Below are positions 1 through 11,600 of a DNA stretch of 64,000 bases, one piece after another; positions within the stretch are counted from its first letter, which is position 1; each line of letters starts with the position of its first letter. The notes under the pieces were generated by a model. The model worked only from the letters and a program-made list of their open reading frames with translations. It was not told the origin of the DNA and searched no databases. The stretch comes from Sciurus carolinensis (lineage: Eukaryota > Chordata > Mammalia > Rodentia > Sciuridae): assembly GCF_902686445.1 (NCBI RefSeq), contig NW_025920104.1, positions 1,302,001 through 1,366,000 of the forward strand, given 5' to 3'. The translations under genes were made by a program, and so were the position numbers.

Positions 1-179
1 TGAAAGTAAAACAGCATCTCCTGTTAAGTTTTTTTTATGTATTCTTGAAATGTAGAACCATTTTAACCTGGGTGAAAAGAAAGCATGGCTAAGGGGTGAA
101 AGACTGTCAATAGCATGATCGCCAGGAGTGTCTTTGGTGTCTTCATTTTGTTGATCAGAATTACTTGTTGGTAGCATTG

Positions 180-719
180 CCACTGGTCGAGTCAGCCATT
201 CAGGAACCCAGATAGGTGACGTTTTATCCTGTGGAAACACACAAACTGAGCCACGGCTCCAGTAAAGCACCAGATCCGGGCCATTCCATTGTCCTGTAAG
301 AATATACTTCCATTTTACCGTCGCTCTATCATGTTGTTTCTGATTGCCGTGTCTCTCAGTGGCAGAGCGACCCTCATTATCCAGAGTTAAAAAATTTAAA
401 ATAAAGAGGCAAAGAGAAAGTTTATCTTTAGGGGACCTGAAGGTCTCCCCTATTTCCCTTTTTGTTTATAAAGAGTATTTTTGAGGGTGAGAAGTGCACT
501 TTCAACAATATCTTGTCCTTGTGGGTTATAAGGTATACCTGTGGTTAGAGTTATTTCAAATTTAGTGAGAAATTGGTTAAAAGAGTTTGAAGTATAAGCA
601 GGGCCATTGTCCATTTTAAGTTGCTTACCGTAACCAAATTCAGGAATGTGAGTAACTGTTGCTGCCCATGGCAATTTGTCATGGCCTGAAGTAACACTTT
701 GCGTGGGTATAGAGGATAG
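180..719 (-). pseudogene. ERV integrase remnant: partial catalytic core and C-terminal domain
   Basis: The frame at 674-450 carries VTHIPEFG joined almost directly to [10 protein letters not shown], so the stretch between the first and second catalytic Asp is deleted. It continues with IPYNPQGQ and a Glu in 'IVESA', the region of the third catalytic residue. After the stop at 450 and a frameshift, 440-180 encodes an integrase C-terminal-like DNA-binding segment (GPDLVLYW, then VCVFP, then IWVPEW). This piece overlaps in content with the integrase start at ~2790, so the two are not simply the halves of one split gene. Confidence 0.75.
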
Positions 720-2660
720 AGGAACTGAGGTTTGCTTGCTTTAGGAGAAGAGAGAGAGAATGGCTTTGCATAAGAGAGAAAGACTTTGCTTAAGAGAGAG
801 AGAGACTACACTTTCAGAAATCTTATCTTAAGATCACATTATAAGCCTGTTGACTGGCTTTGAGGCATTTGTAGATGCAGAATAGAATTAATACAAGCAC
901 ACCCAAGCCTATTAGTGTAAAACCTAAAATTCCCCAAAATTTGGTGCCAAATTATGCTGAAAAAACTATTTCACCCTCTCTACATTTTTCAATATTAACT
1001 CCACTAACTTTCTAATCAGTGCACTTCCCTTTACTTATAAACCCTCCTTAAAGGTGAGGTACCAACAGGAAGAATTAAAAAGTTACACAGGATGAAAATA
1101 AGCAGCTTGCTTTACTGAGAAAAAGATGAAAATCATCTATGTGTCTAAATCAGCTTATGAGGGGCTATGGGTCCAACCAATTCCAATTTGGGAATTGCCC
1201 GAGTGATGCAATCACTATCAGCAAAAAGATCTGTTACTCCTTAAACTCTACAAGGGCTATGACAACTGCTTCCATTTTGTGAGCCTTGAGTTGAAGAGCC
1301 CTGTGCCTTGTTTCTTAAATGATTTGGTAACATCTTGCCCTCAATATCAGTAATTTGCACTTGTTAACTCAATGTTTTCCATTTCTACACTTTGGACAAA
1401 GACCTGGGGCATAAGGTGTAACAGCTTTTAAAATAGTTATCTCTTATCTTTTGTTTGGGCATTGTCTCTTTGCTGCTGTATATCTGTGCATACACTCCAG
1501 GATCATATTGATTTTGAGTATCATATTAGCCTTCTATTACCATATCAACATTTCTACCAGGAAACCTTGCTACTACGTTTCTGCAAGCAGTTTCAACAGC
1601 TATTTCTTGCCACTGAGCTCTCCAATTAGACATTTTCCTCCAGATAACACTGCTCTGCATACCTGTTTCCAGTCTTAACTGCCTCTTTAAAGTTTCTCTA
1701 ATGGTTGATTGTATCTCTATTTTGGTCCTCAAATACGGGCAGGTTCTACAAATTTTGAAGCTCTTTATATTAGGTTTAGCTTTCTACTACCTTTTCCCCT
1801 TGTTAAGTTTTCACTACTTCTTGGTTATTTCTTTTGGGTGTTCTTTGTATTAGATTTAGCTCTCCTTTTTCCCTTGTTCTTAAATTTTCTGAGTAATTGT
1901 TTTCTAGGTTACAACCACTCAATCCTTCCTCACTTTGTTCTCTTTAAGAGTACTTTTCTGTTGCTATTAGATCTTGTTTATGAAGATCCCCCTGTCGCAC
2001 ACTGAGCAGCTTTTCTTCTATAAATCTGGGCTTATGTCTACTAGAGTTTGAATATATGATCGTACAGTGGTTTCCTTATTTTCTAATTCTTCCCCAGTGT
2101 TTCATTCCTCCCCAGAACTTTTCTGTTTTTGGTTACCCCAGCTAACTTCCTCTTTAATCTCTTCCAGCACTTCTTCTCCTTGTAATATATTTTTCATGCC
2201 TCCTTTTTGAATTATCCTTTCAGACTGATTTTGTGATATTTCTGAATCCATCCTTCACTGTACAAAGGCCACACTGACAGCAGTACAAACACACAAACAA
2301 CACTCAATACACATACTCTGGTCTTCTTTATGATCCTCTTCATATTTCATCACCTGGCCAGCTATCTTGAGTGCCTAACTGCCTTAGAAGACAGGGCCCT
2401 CAGCTTACCTGAGTACCTAACTGCCCTAGGACAGGGGTTAACTGCCCTAGAGACAGGGTCCTCAGCTTACCTGAGTACCTAACTGCCTCAGAGAAAGAGA
2501 CAGGGTCCTCAGTTTACCTCACTACTTAGAGCAAGACTCTTGAATTTGACAAACACACAAACACAAATACACGCATTTTTACACTCCAACTGTAGTGTCC
2601 TTTGCGACCTTTAGTTTTTGATTGACCCTATTTCTTTTTACTATCCCTCACCCTTAAACT
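720..2660 (-). mobile_element. Second ERV block (leader, gag and env-TM remnants) between two integrase pieces
   Basis: On the minus strand this block reads as a leader with GT-rich stretches and a ~64-bp tandem repeat, then a gag-like start near 2250. Charged gag-like sequence follows (1526-1732), then a nucleocapsid-type zinc knuckle near 1363-1401 (CPKC, then GKH, with a stop next to the His). At 830-1020 a hydrophobic segment plus short tail resembles an env transmembrane anchor. Order and content suggest a much-deleted second provirus, or a displaced part of the first one, since leader and gag are exactly what is missing near the LTR. Frames are interrupted throughout. Confidence 0.55.
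2370..2524 (-). repeat. Tandem repeat (~64 bp) in ERV leader
   Basis: On the plus strand, 'acagggtcctcagcttacc' followed by 'tgagtacctaactgcc' recurs about three times with indels between 2370 and 2524. Repeated leader segments occur in IAP-type elements. Confidence 0.6.
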
Positions 2661-2789
2661 GCTCTGGCCAGAGACTCCTGTGAGGTTCCTACTTTTCCTG
2701 CCTTACCTATTCCCGGAGGCGGATCCTGAATTTTCCATTGACCTATTCCTGCAAAGTTCCTCAGTTTCCCCACCATGCCAACTAGTAAT

Positions 2790-3310
2790 ATCCATTTGTC
2801 ATAGATGATTAGGTAGCAGTCCTTTAGGATTAACTCCTATAGAAGGTTGGATGATGGAGGACTGTACACTGGCCACAAGATTTAACAATAGCACGTGCAG
2901 TTTTTTAGTCATGGGAATCTTCAGTTTTAATGTTGTAGAATTAACATGGAATTGTTGATGATAATTTTTTGCTGCCTCAAACGCAGAAAAAATGTGGGAA
3001 TCCTTAGTGGCTATGTCTGCTACATTATTCCCTAGAGCTAAAGGTCCAGGTAAATTGGTACGAGCTCTGATATGTCCAATAAAGAAAGAATTATAACAAT
3101 CTCAAGTCATTTGTTGTAAAGTCCGTAAGGGATACAAAATAGTAGAGTTTGGGACAATAAGCCCTGCACATTCTAAGTTACTGAGAACTTGAACTACATA
3201 TAAACTATCTGAGTAGGGAAAAGGAATGTTTGGACTTTATCTAGATAACAAATAGCTCCAGTCACTGTTTTGGATTCATCAGTGAAAATCACAGGAGCCT
3301 TAGGAATAGA
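2790..3310 (-). pseudogene. ERV RNase H and integrase N-terminal remnant
   Basis: Translating the minus strand from about 3310 gives an RNase H-like start (FTDES) followed by frameshifted sequence. Around 2990-3060 there is a recognisable RNase H C-terminal segment (NNVADIAT). This runs into an integrase zinc-binding-like stretch and the beginning of the integrase core, QMDIT at about 2790-2804, preceded by a stop. Integrase similarity ends shortly after this, where unrelated ERV sequence begins. Confidence 0.6.
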
Positions 3311-3316
3311 TTGTTT

Positions 3317-4078
3317 TCAGGTAACTCTTGGGAATATTACAGAATTATTACTACAAAATTGTATATAAGGATGTTTAGGATAGTGAATATCAAAGTTAGC
3401 TTGAGTGGAGCTGCTAACAACAGTCCAAGAATCAATGAAATTACATAACCAAGAAAGTTGATGCTTATCATAGGGAATAATGATAGTAGCTGGATGAATT
3501 CCAAACACTGTGATAGATGATTTAAGTGGCATTTAAGATTACTTGAGCTACTGCTTCAGGGTAGGGTAAGAGAGTTTTATTGGGTGAACAGGCTAGATGG
3601 ACCCAAAACAAGGGACCCTCTTGCCAAAAGACTCCAGTGGGCAGTTTCTTGTTAGGAATAACAATGAATTGAAATGGCTGAGAGAGATCAATACGATCTA
3701 CTTGGGTCTCATCTAATCTTTTTTGTATAATATTCAAAACCAGACACATTTCAGGAGTGAGCTCTCTGGGAGATGTGGGATGGGGATCCCCTTGTAAGAT
3801 ATTAATTGGGCTCCTAAGAATTCTTGTGTAGTACCAACTTGAACCTCTTCAGGGGCTAAAATGAGTCCCCATAATTTGAGTTGTTCTATTAATTCAGAGT
3901 AAATATCCTTTAAAATATCTTCCTCAGAGTGGCATAATAATATATTTGGAGTATTAAAAATAGGGGTATTCCAAGGAGAAGTTGAAGGTCTAATATGATT
4001 TGCTTCTAATTGTTGTTGTACCAGTTCTTGGGTCGCTTTAAATTTTTCTAATGTCAGGGGCCACTGAGAGACCCACAC
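3317..4078 (-). pseudogene. ERV reverse transcriptase remnant, catalytic core deleted
   Basis: The frame at 4078-3734 opens with an RT N-terminal-like segment (WPLTLEKFKA, then SPWNTPIF). It then jumps directly to sequence that normally follows the catalytic YxDD box (ILLCHSEEDI). The central fingers/palm region with the active-site aspartates is therefore missing. Two further frames, 3749-3522 and 3532-3317, cover thumb and connection-like sequence and are offset by a frameshift. The product could not act as a polymerase. Confidence 0.75.
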
Positions 4079-4104
4079 TGGTGCATTGGATTTCCAAATT
4101 ATTT

Positions 4105-4812
4105 TTACATACTTTTGTTCAGTGGCCCCAAGGAAAAACCCAAGCCTTGGCGACCTTGATTGCCCTTAACACTAATTGGCTGGGTATTTCCCTGGCCATA
4201 GCAGCCTATCCCCTTGTCCCATTTATGACCTTGTTTTACCATTAGATTTTGAGCCTTTTGGCTATAATGGCCTTCTGTAGTGAGTACTAAATCCATTTAC
4301 ATGAGAATATCTCTGCCCCATAAATTAACAGGTAAATGGTCTAAGACATAAGGTTGAAATGTTCCCTGTTGGCCCTCATTGCTTTTCCATGTCAATACAG
4401 AACTACTCCTTTGTGGGTTAGTAGCTACACCCAATCCCCTCAGGGTTTGTTCCGCTACTTGTAGAGGCCATTCTTTTGGCCAATCTTTTAGGGTAATAAT
4501 GCTAGTATCAGCTCCTGTATCTAGGAGTCCTGAAAATTCTCTATTTTTAATCTTTTTTTTAAGCATTGGCCTATTTTTTAAGTCCATGGTAAGACAGGCA
4601 AAATCAACCCCAGAAGATCCCAAACCTGCAGTTCCCCTGGTTGCTGTGGTTGATGGAAAATTATTATGAAGGCTGGGAATAATCAAAAGCTGAGCTATGT
4701 GGTCCCCAGTTGATATGGAGATAATTCCTTGAGGAGAATGTGCAAGAACCTTAATTTCTCCTGTAAAATCAGAGTCAATATCTCCAGGGATAACTAAGTG
4801 CCCTGAGTGCAC
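4105..4812 (-). pseudogene. ERV pro remnant: dUTPase C-terminal part, aspartic protease, G-patch
   Basis: The frame at 4812-4297 (171 codons) starts inside a dUTPase-like domain (residues ~1-55) and continues into a retroviral aspartic protease with the catalytic LLDTGADTS motif at about 4503-4527. It ends after a flap/C-terminal region with GRDIL. A single in-frame stop at 4297-4299 is followed in the same frame by 63 more codons (4296-4105) rich in Gly and Lys, including GLG, resembling the G-patch that follows protease in betaretroviruses. The catalytic Asp-Thr-Gly is present, but the dUTPase N-terminus, gag and a clean end are lacking, so the gene is dead. Confidence 0.8.
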
Positions 4813-5125
4813 TAGAGCTCCTACCTAATAAAATTCCAACAATATTAGGAGGTAAGGGACATTTTAGATAAGTAGGGCAAATCCTTTAAGGGACATTCCT
4901 TGTGCATTCATGACATTTCAGTGCTCATTAGCTACCAGTAAACAAACCAAAAGGCAGACCACTTTAACTAATAAAACAATAGCGAAAGCACCCACAAACA
5001 CTTAGTCTCCATTGCTTATCCTGCGAACTTTAACTCTGTTGCTTATTCCGTGAACTTTAACCTGACCAGACTGTACTTTACTTACCCTGTATTTACCTGA
5101 TCAGTTCCTTTTTTGTAACTCGAGT
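4813..5125 (-). other. ERV leader-like stretch; gag missing
   Basis: About 300 bp separate the primer binding site from the dUTPase/protease frame. A complete class II provirus would carry a leader plus roughly 1.5-2.5 kb of gag here. No gag-like frame is visible, so a deletion joins leader to pro. Confidence 0.55.
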
Positions 5126-5143
5126 TCCCGGGTTTCAGCATCA
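5126..5143 (-). promoter_or_regulatory. Retroviral primer binding site, tRNA-Phe type
   Basis: On the minus strand the site reads TGATGCTGAAACCCGGGA. It matches the 18-nt complement of the tRNA-Phe 3' end at 16 of 18 positions, by recall of that tRNA. It sits directly downstream of the LTR, where reverse transcription of the first strand would be primed. tRNA-Phe priming is characteristic of IAP-type elements, as opposed to tRNA-Lys in MMTV/HERV-K. Confidence 0.75.
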
Positions 5144-5147
5144 CTTA

Positions 5148-5461
5148 TGATCTCTCACCGCACGCGGGGACAATCACAACACGTACACTCTTCTTGATCA
5201 CAGGAACCAAAAGGAGTTTATCCTGCAAGTCTCAGACTTATACTGAGAACATCAGCCTATTAGAGAGTAGACTACCAGGAAAGTCAGCCTATGAAGGAAC
5301 AGTCTCCAGGCAGATACCAGGATTGCCTCATGTACAACAGTCAACCAGAGTTACTTCCTAAAATTTGTATATGAGTGCAGCTATGTCTGGCAAGCTGTCA
5401 GGCGCCATCTTAGAGATCAGGCCACAGTGTAGCTCTGGGGCCCTCAGAGCCCACCGGGACA
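5148..5461 (-). repeat. 5' LTR of the endogenous retrovirus
   Basis: The minus-strand copy begins TGTCCCGGTGG at 5461 and ends in CA at 5148, about 314 bp, a length typical of IAP-type LTRs. A short spacer separates it from the primer binding site. It contains an 'aagatggcgc' stretch near its 5' side that resembles the start region of IAP LTRs. The boundaries are inferred from the TG...CA ends and the adjacent primer site. Confidence 0.7.
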
Positions 5462-6532
5462 TATTTTTGTTTCACTTTCATCTTCTGCCATTTCCTCTAT
5501 AGCATTAGATAAGAGCCTTACCTAGTTCAGTAAAGTGATTTCTTTCACATAATTAATTCTGAAATCTAACCAAAAATTCAGTTCTTATTTTCTGGTTATT
5601 TCCTAAACTGAAAAAATGAATGACTTTGTGAAGGTTGTCATTCACCATAGATTTGCCTATTTCAAGCCCTGAAAAAAAAGCAGGGGAAGGCCATGAAGAA
5701 ATGGCTCTATGCCCAAGTCACCTTGTAACAGGGAACAGCAGAAAGCTTACCACGTATATTAAAACATTGCCTGACATGCCATCTTGCAAGCCTAATTCTA
5801 TCAAACAGTTAGCTCTTACTCTAAGATTTAATTATTATAGCTCTAACAATTAATGCCTACAATCTGTAGTCATTTAAGAATAAGAGTTCACTATCACTCA
5901 ACTCTAAAAATGCCAATGATTTTTATTTTTACAAAACACTTTAACTATCTTTTCATTTTTCCAATGGAACCTAAAACATTCCTTTGCTCCTTGGACTTAC
6001 CAAGGCCACCCTGGCCTGGAACTGGCTGCAGGTTGAAATCATATTCTTTGTTATTTCCCAAATTAAACCGTGCATGGAGATTCATTTCAATCTTCCACCT
6101 CTTGGACATCTTTAAAGATTGCATTAAAAAAATTAAGTATGCTCTTCTATCTGACCATTCTAGCAAATCACTTCATCAATACCTAGTGGGCCATCATTGC
6201 TAATGAAACTTAAAAGATAATGAAAACCATCAGGGTTAATGGGAAATGCTAACATTTTTTATTAACTATATTTGAAATACATGCATTATGTAGAGAATAA
6301 GCAGTTCTTCAGTAGAACATATCTGTATGGATGTTTGTTACAGTGATTACCTATGCCTGTTGTTGCTCAAATCTACATTTCAATATTTACTGGATGGTCA
6401 TGCTTTTGTCTTTCTAGTTTGATTACAGTTTTTTTTAATCAACAGCAATAAACTCAGAAAAATTACATGGTTGTTGGAAAAAATAAATTTTGAAATTCTA
6501 TTGTTTATGAAATTTATATTGAAAATATAATC

Positions 6533-6621
6533 CAGGGCTGTGTTTGTTGCTCAGGGGTAGAGCACTTGCCTAGTATGGGTGAGGCACTGGGTTCAATCCT
6601 TAGCACCACATAAAAATAAGT
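6533..6621 (+). repeat. ID-type (tRNA-derived) SINE
   Basis: It contains 'tgctcaggggtagagcactt', a box-A/box-B-like tRNA body ending 'gggttcaatcctt', and an A-rich tail after 'agcaccacataaaaataa'. This family is abundant in squirrels and marmots, by recall. Confidence 0.8.
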
Positions 6622-7379
6622 GAACAAAATAAATGAATTTTGTCCAAATACAACTAAAATATTTTTAAAAAGGATAATATAATCCCACAAAATATTGACA
6701 TACTTTGCCATCCATGCTGGAATCAATTGAACTCAAGAAATCTGAGTTTAAAACTCAGTAAAACTGATCCACATGAGACATGTGCATTCAAATACATGGT
6801 TTAGCAAATATAATTATAGTAATATGTTTAAAGGTTATCTTTTGAACTCAATGTGAGATACATTTTCAACTTGTATTATATTCTATTTTCAACTTTATGT
6901 TTCTTTATGTCCTATCAAATGTGAACTAATAAGCAGTATATGTCCAATAAATAAACAAGTGAAAGGAAGTTTAGTAGTGTCAAGGAAAGAGAATAGAGGG
7001 AGAGAGAGGAAGGGAAAGCTTGGGGGCATTATGTACCAAAGAGAATAAATCAAATTCCATGCATATTTGATTCTGTCCAAATGAGCCCAACTACTATGTA
7101 TAAGTGTAAGACTCTCAGTAAAAAAATAAAGAAAAAGCAATATATACCTGTGTTATCAGAACTGCACAATGAAATAATTCCAGTTTATATCAATGTCATT
7201 GGATACTTCAAATAAAAAGTCAATTATTTCCTGAAAAAGTTGTTTTTAATTCAATTTATGAAATCAAAAGTCACTAGAATTTCATTTTCAAAACATAATC
7301 ATCAGACACCACTCTGAATGCTGTTAATGTTAGTTATCATATTCTGTCAACTGGAACATAAACTGCAACTACCAATATT

Positions 7380-7424
7380 TACACACACACATATATACAC
7401 ACAGAGAGAGACACACACAACATA
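7380..7424. repeat. CA/GA-rich microsatellite
   Basis: Alternating acac, a short atat interruption and gaga runs. Confidence 0.85.
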
Positions 7425-8103
7425 GATCAAATGCAACAGATTTATCAAGTTTTAGTTCTGTAGCTCTGGAAAGAATACATAACAACAAATTCTGCATTCT
7501 ATTATGCCCTTTTTCTCTTTGAAGTCATTATCAGTTGTATATTAGAAATATCTGCCCTTGAAAGAACTATTTTAGAAATCAACATAAAAATCTCAGTGTG
7601 TCATTTAACATTTTGAGAACAACATTCTATATTTCAGTTAAAATTTATTCAAAGTGAGACTTTAGTTCAAATGTTCTGTTAATGGACAGCTAAAATACAA
7701 CCCTATGAAGCTTTTAGCACATTGTGGATAATTTAAAACAAAGCATGAAATATAAAAAAAAAATCAAATGATTTTTTCATGCATAAATATTTATGAAAAA
7801 AAGACACTGAAAGGCACAGACAGAAAGACAGAACCTGTAAACATTTTTAGGTTTTGATATGTTCACATTTGAATAGAAAAAATAATTAAGAATTAATGAG
7901 TGCTATATTTTCAACAGTATTTTGTGAACTATCCCTCAATTAAAAATATTCTGGTCTGATATGAAGGATCAATTGAGGGAGTCAATCATTTCAAGTAATT
8001 AACAAATAACTCAACTGTGATGAAGCTAATGATCATATTTATGAAAATTGAAAATGAAATATTAAAAGTAATTGGCATTAGAAATATGTGTCCTGGTATT
8101 TGG

Positions 8104-8106
<3 letters not shown>

Positions 8107-8141
<35 letters not shown>
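8107..8141. repeat. (AT)n microsatellite
   Basis: About 17 uninterrupted AT units. Confidence 0.95.
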
Positions 8142-8142
<1 letters not shown>

Positions 8143-9548
8143 CAAGAATATTATGAATTTCTTATTTAAAAACTTTAGCTAATTAATATAGAGAAGTTAT
8201 TTTTAAATTTTTTCTCTAATATGTGAATCAATAAAACACAACCTGAAATTCTGTGCAGACTAAGTAGAAGATGTCCAAACATTGACTCTTGCCCTCAGGC
8301 TGCCAGTGTACCACCTGTGCACCCTGGAAATCACCCAAACAGCACTGCATCTATTAAATAATAATTCATCTCCCCATATTTTATTTATTAAAGACCTCAG
8401 TAATTGTCAAGTAGAACTTCTTGTCAGGAGGAACTGACCAGTGGACAAGTGTTACCTTCCAGATAGAAGAAAAATCTTGGCCCACCAGGAAACTGTGACA
8501 TTAACTGGAACATCATATCAGCAGTCAATCCTGAACATGGCATTTCATGTTTTTGTGAACACCTAACTGGCAACCCCTGATTCAGTCTTTCCTGGGCCAC
8601 CTCATTCACACAAATTCCTGCTTATTATTTTACTGTGGCAGCCACCCTTATTATTCAACAGACAACCAACCCTATCAGAATGAGCATAACCCCTCAAATG
8701 CACTCACAGGGCAACTTCCTGGGCTACTGAAACTAGAGAAAGAATAGGGAAATTCTGTTTGCTGTAGCACCAGAAAAAGTACAGAATTTTACAATAAAAA
8801 AACAAAACAAAACACAAAACAATTAGTGGTGCCAGACTAAGCAAAGCAGTAGAAAACTTCCTCCTGTTTGAGGTATTGGTGAAACTTAAGAATTCTGTGG
8901 TGGGGGCTATACCATGCAAATCCACATTTAGTTACTTACTCACAGTACCTTCCGAATAGTTCAACTTTAATTGAATCCATGCTTAGCAACTTTCTTGATC
9001 CCTTCTTGGAAGAGTGCATTGGAAATCCTCATTGCATGTTCTGGTCACCCCCATTCTACAAAGCCTGACCATGACAGCCCTATTGTTTCAACAGCCATGT
9101 TGTCCACCCTGTGGGCTCAGATTGAACTAGAGGGGAAGGTAAAATTCTTTTTCTTCTTTGCATTTCAGTTTGGGAAGTTCCTATTGACATTTTTCACACT
9201 CACTGATTCTTTCCACAGCTGTAGTCAGTCTACTGATGATCCATCAAAGGACTTTTCATTTTTGTCAGTGTCTTTAATTCTATCAATTCTTTTTGATTTC
9301 TCATTACCATGTCCATCCCTCCACTTGTATTGCCCATATCTTCTTCCATGTTGTCCCCATTAGATCCCTTCACATATTAATTATTCCCAACCTGATGATT
9401 TTATCATCTTTATCATATTGGTGTCTGGATCAGATTCTTGCTTTGACTCTCTAGATGGTTTTTCTTACTTTCTGCATGCCTATGATTATTGGTTGAAAGA
9501 CAGACATGATATATCAAGTAATAGAAACTGAGGCAAACAGGCTTTTAA

Positions 9549-9681
9549 AAAATGTTTTGCAGTGGTAGATGAACAGCATGTCTTTATTTTATTTGTTTAT
9601 TTTTATGTTTTGAGTGATCAAACCCAGTGCCTCACTCATGCTAGGCAAACACTCTGCAATCGAGCTATTCCTTGAACCCCA
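9549..9681 (-). repeat. ID-type SINE with target-site duplication
   Basis: A minus-strand ID-like body ('gatcaaacccagtgcctcac') is flanked by near-identical direct repeats. The left copy at 9534-9548 reads caaacaggcttttaa, and the right copy at 9682-9697 differs by one extra t. This is a clear target-site duplication of about 15 bp, marking the insertion into the older L1. Confidence 0.85.
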
Positions 9682-10555
9682 CAAACAGGCTTTTTAATGA
9701 GAGTTTGTATGTTTTTCTGGCTGGGAGTTAGACTGAGGTTAATGTATCCTGGAGCTATAGGTGTCAGAAACCTCAATTTCTTTTCATGTCCTTGTTTGAT
9801 TATTGTTGTTGTTTCTCCCCCATTGTCCTTGGGTTTGCCTGGAAAGTTCCTTTTGAAGAGTCCGTGTCTTTCTTTTCTCCCAGCTGTAATCCACTGCTAT
9901 TATAATGGGCCCTGTTATGGTGGCAAGATGCTGAAAAAGGGACATGGTCTATAATCTAATGATTAAATCTGAGGGTTTTGTTTTCTAAAGCAGGTCTGAA
10001 TCCCTGTCAGAATAGTTTTTCAGCTGGTTAATTTTTTCCTCCCCTTATGTGAGAATGGATTTTATTGGCTATTTAATGGCTCTCAATTACAGAAGATTTT
10101 GGAAGTTTTTCTGGGGAGCAGAACTTTGTTTTGAACACAGAATTCTGTGGGTATATTTCAAAATGGTGAGTTTTTATTTCCTCCTACCTGAGCATGAGGG
10201 AATTTCCCCCAGAATCTTCATGAAAAGAACCTGGTGAGTCTCCTGGGGGTAAAACTCACAAAAGTGTGGGGAATCTAAAGGTTGGGTCCCAGGAGTGTTC
10301 AAATCTTTAGGTAGTCCATATTCCACTTCCACTGATCAATTACATTTTAATTGGTTCTACTTGTTCCTGGGCCCAGTTACTTCTGCTATCCATAGACTGT
10401 TTCTTTGAATTCACCTAAGTGTCCAAATTTCAAGTCACTCTTTTGTTATGGATCTGTGATGGATCTAAGAAGTGTTGTTGCTTTTCTATTTGGTTAGATT
10501 TTTTTCTTGTTGTGAACATGAGAGTAAAAAGTTCCAAGCTCCTCTTCTTTTACCT

Positions 10556-10660
10556 TTATTTTATTTATTTATTTTATTAATGTGGTGCTGAGAATTGAAT
10601 CCAGTGCCTCACATGTGCCAGGCAAGCACTAATGACACTGAGCCACAACCCCAGCCCCCA
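10556..10660 (-). repeat. ID-type SINE
   Basis: On the plus strand a T-rich tail complement, then 'tggtgctgagaattgaatcc', 'caggcaagcacta' and 'gagccacaaccccagccccc' form the reverse complement of the ID-type SINE body. Confidence 0.85.
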
Positions 10661-11135
10661 AACACCTGATTTTAATTCTTGTTTTCTTTTTCTTGCTTTC
10701 TCATGGTTATTTGACCATTTATTTTCCAATTCCATTTTAATTTACTCATGGTGCTTTTGAATATATTTTTAGAGATTATTATTTTTGTTCAAAGTATTTT
10801 GTTATATATATCTAATACAGTCTACTAGTATTCATAATTTTAACAGAGCAAGTGAAATGTAGAAAACTTACTTCTCTTTACGTCACTATATTGTTCCCCA
10901 TTTATGATATAATTCCCTCTGCATACACTGAGAATCACAACCAACAGAGATATACTGTGTGTTGCAACTCTCTACCATAATTTACAACTGCAAGGGTCCC
11001 TTGTTTTTTTTCTTCTGGTCTGATATTCTAAGATATCTTTTTGTCATTTTCTTTCTCTTCAGAGAACTTCTATTAACCACTCTTTTAGCATGGTCTTCTG
11101 GTGACAGATCCTTCTCTTGATTTAAAAATGTCTTA

Positions 11136-11500
11136 AGAACTGGTGCATATCTATGGTCACACCTACTTGGTAGGATGAGGCAAGGGGATCATGTGAGCCC
11201 AGGAGTTTTGGGTTTTTGTTTTGTTCTGTTTTGTTTTGTGTTTTGGATTTGGTACTAGGGATTGAACCCAGGAGCAATCAACTACTCAGCCACATCCCCA
11301 ATACTATTTATGTTTTTTTTTTTTTTTTTTGAGAACAGGTCTCACTAAATTGCTGAACTTGAGATCCTCCTTTCTCAGTCCCGCAGCAGCTGGGATTAGA
11401 GGTATGTACAACCATGTCCTGCCAAGCCCAAGACTTCTAGACCAGCCCAGACAACACAGCATCTCTTAAAATAAAACACCCATCTCTGAAAATAAAAACT
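11136..11500 (+). repeat. 7SL/B1-like SINE split by a second SINE
   Basis: The plus-strand SINE begins 'ggtgcatatctatggtcaca' and 'cctacttggtaggatgaggc' (to ~11215). It resumes at ~11424 with 'agaccagcccagacaacaca' and an A-rich tail. Between the halves, 11216-11423, lies an opposite-strand SINE ('gggattgaacccaggagc', a poly-T run, 'gctgggattagaggt'). Confidence 0.7.
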
Positions 11501-11518
11501 ATCCTCAACACTAAAAAT

Positions 11519-11600
11519 TAAATATCTGGATTACTTCATCATTTCTGGATCAGTAAATATCTGGATTACTTCAGAAATGATGAAGTAATCCAGATATTTA
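11519..11600. repeat. Perfect 29-bp inverted repeat with an internal direct copy
   Basis: 11519-11547 and 11572-11600 are perfect reverse complements (29 bp each). The 24-bp spacer contains a direct copy of the first ~20 bases of the left arm (11554-11573). See findings. Confidence 0.95.

Larger units (their letters stand above)
1..5461 (-). mobile_element. Degenerate class II (IAP/betaretrovirus-like) endogenous retrovirus, rearranged
   Basis: The minus strand shows, from high to low coordinates, an LTR, a tRNA-Phe-type primer binding site, a leader, dUTPase/protease, RT, RNase H and integrase remnants. A dUTPase fused upstream of the protease is typical of betaretrovirus-like elements, and a tRNA-Phe primer is typical of the IAP branch. 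No gag lies between leader and protease, so gag was lost at that position. Leader, gag and env pieces occur instead at about 720-2660, between two integrase segments, so the locus is a mosaic of at least two proviral fragments or one rearranged provirus. All frames carry stops or deletions. The 3' LTR would lie left of the window, so the full extent and target-site duplication cannot be checked. Confidence 0.85.
5462..9199. other. Gene-free AT-rich stretch
   Basis: I see no gene here. It holds one ID-type SINE (6533-6621), a CA/GA-rich microsatellite (7380-7424) and a (TA)n tract (8107-8141). The rest is AT-rich sequence without recognisable protein similarity. Open frames of 60-116 codons are short, low-complexity and without known motifs. 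Confidence 0.6.

Noticed and set aside
4051..4669. Plus-strand frames overlapping the ERV pro region
   Set aside because: They are complements of the dUTPase/protease/G-patch remnants, which carry the recognisable motifs.
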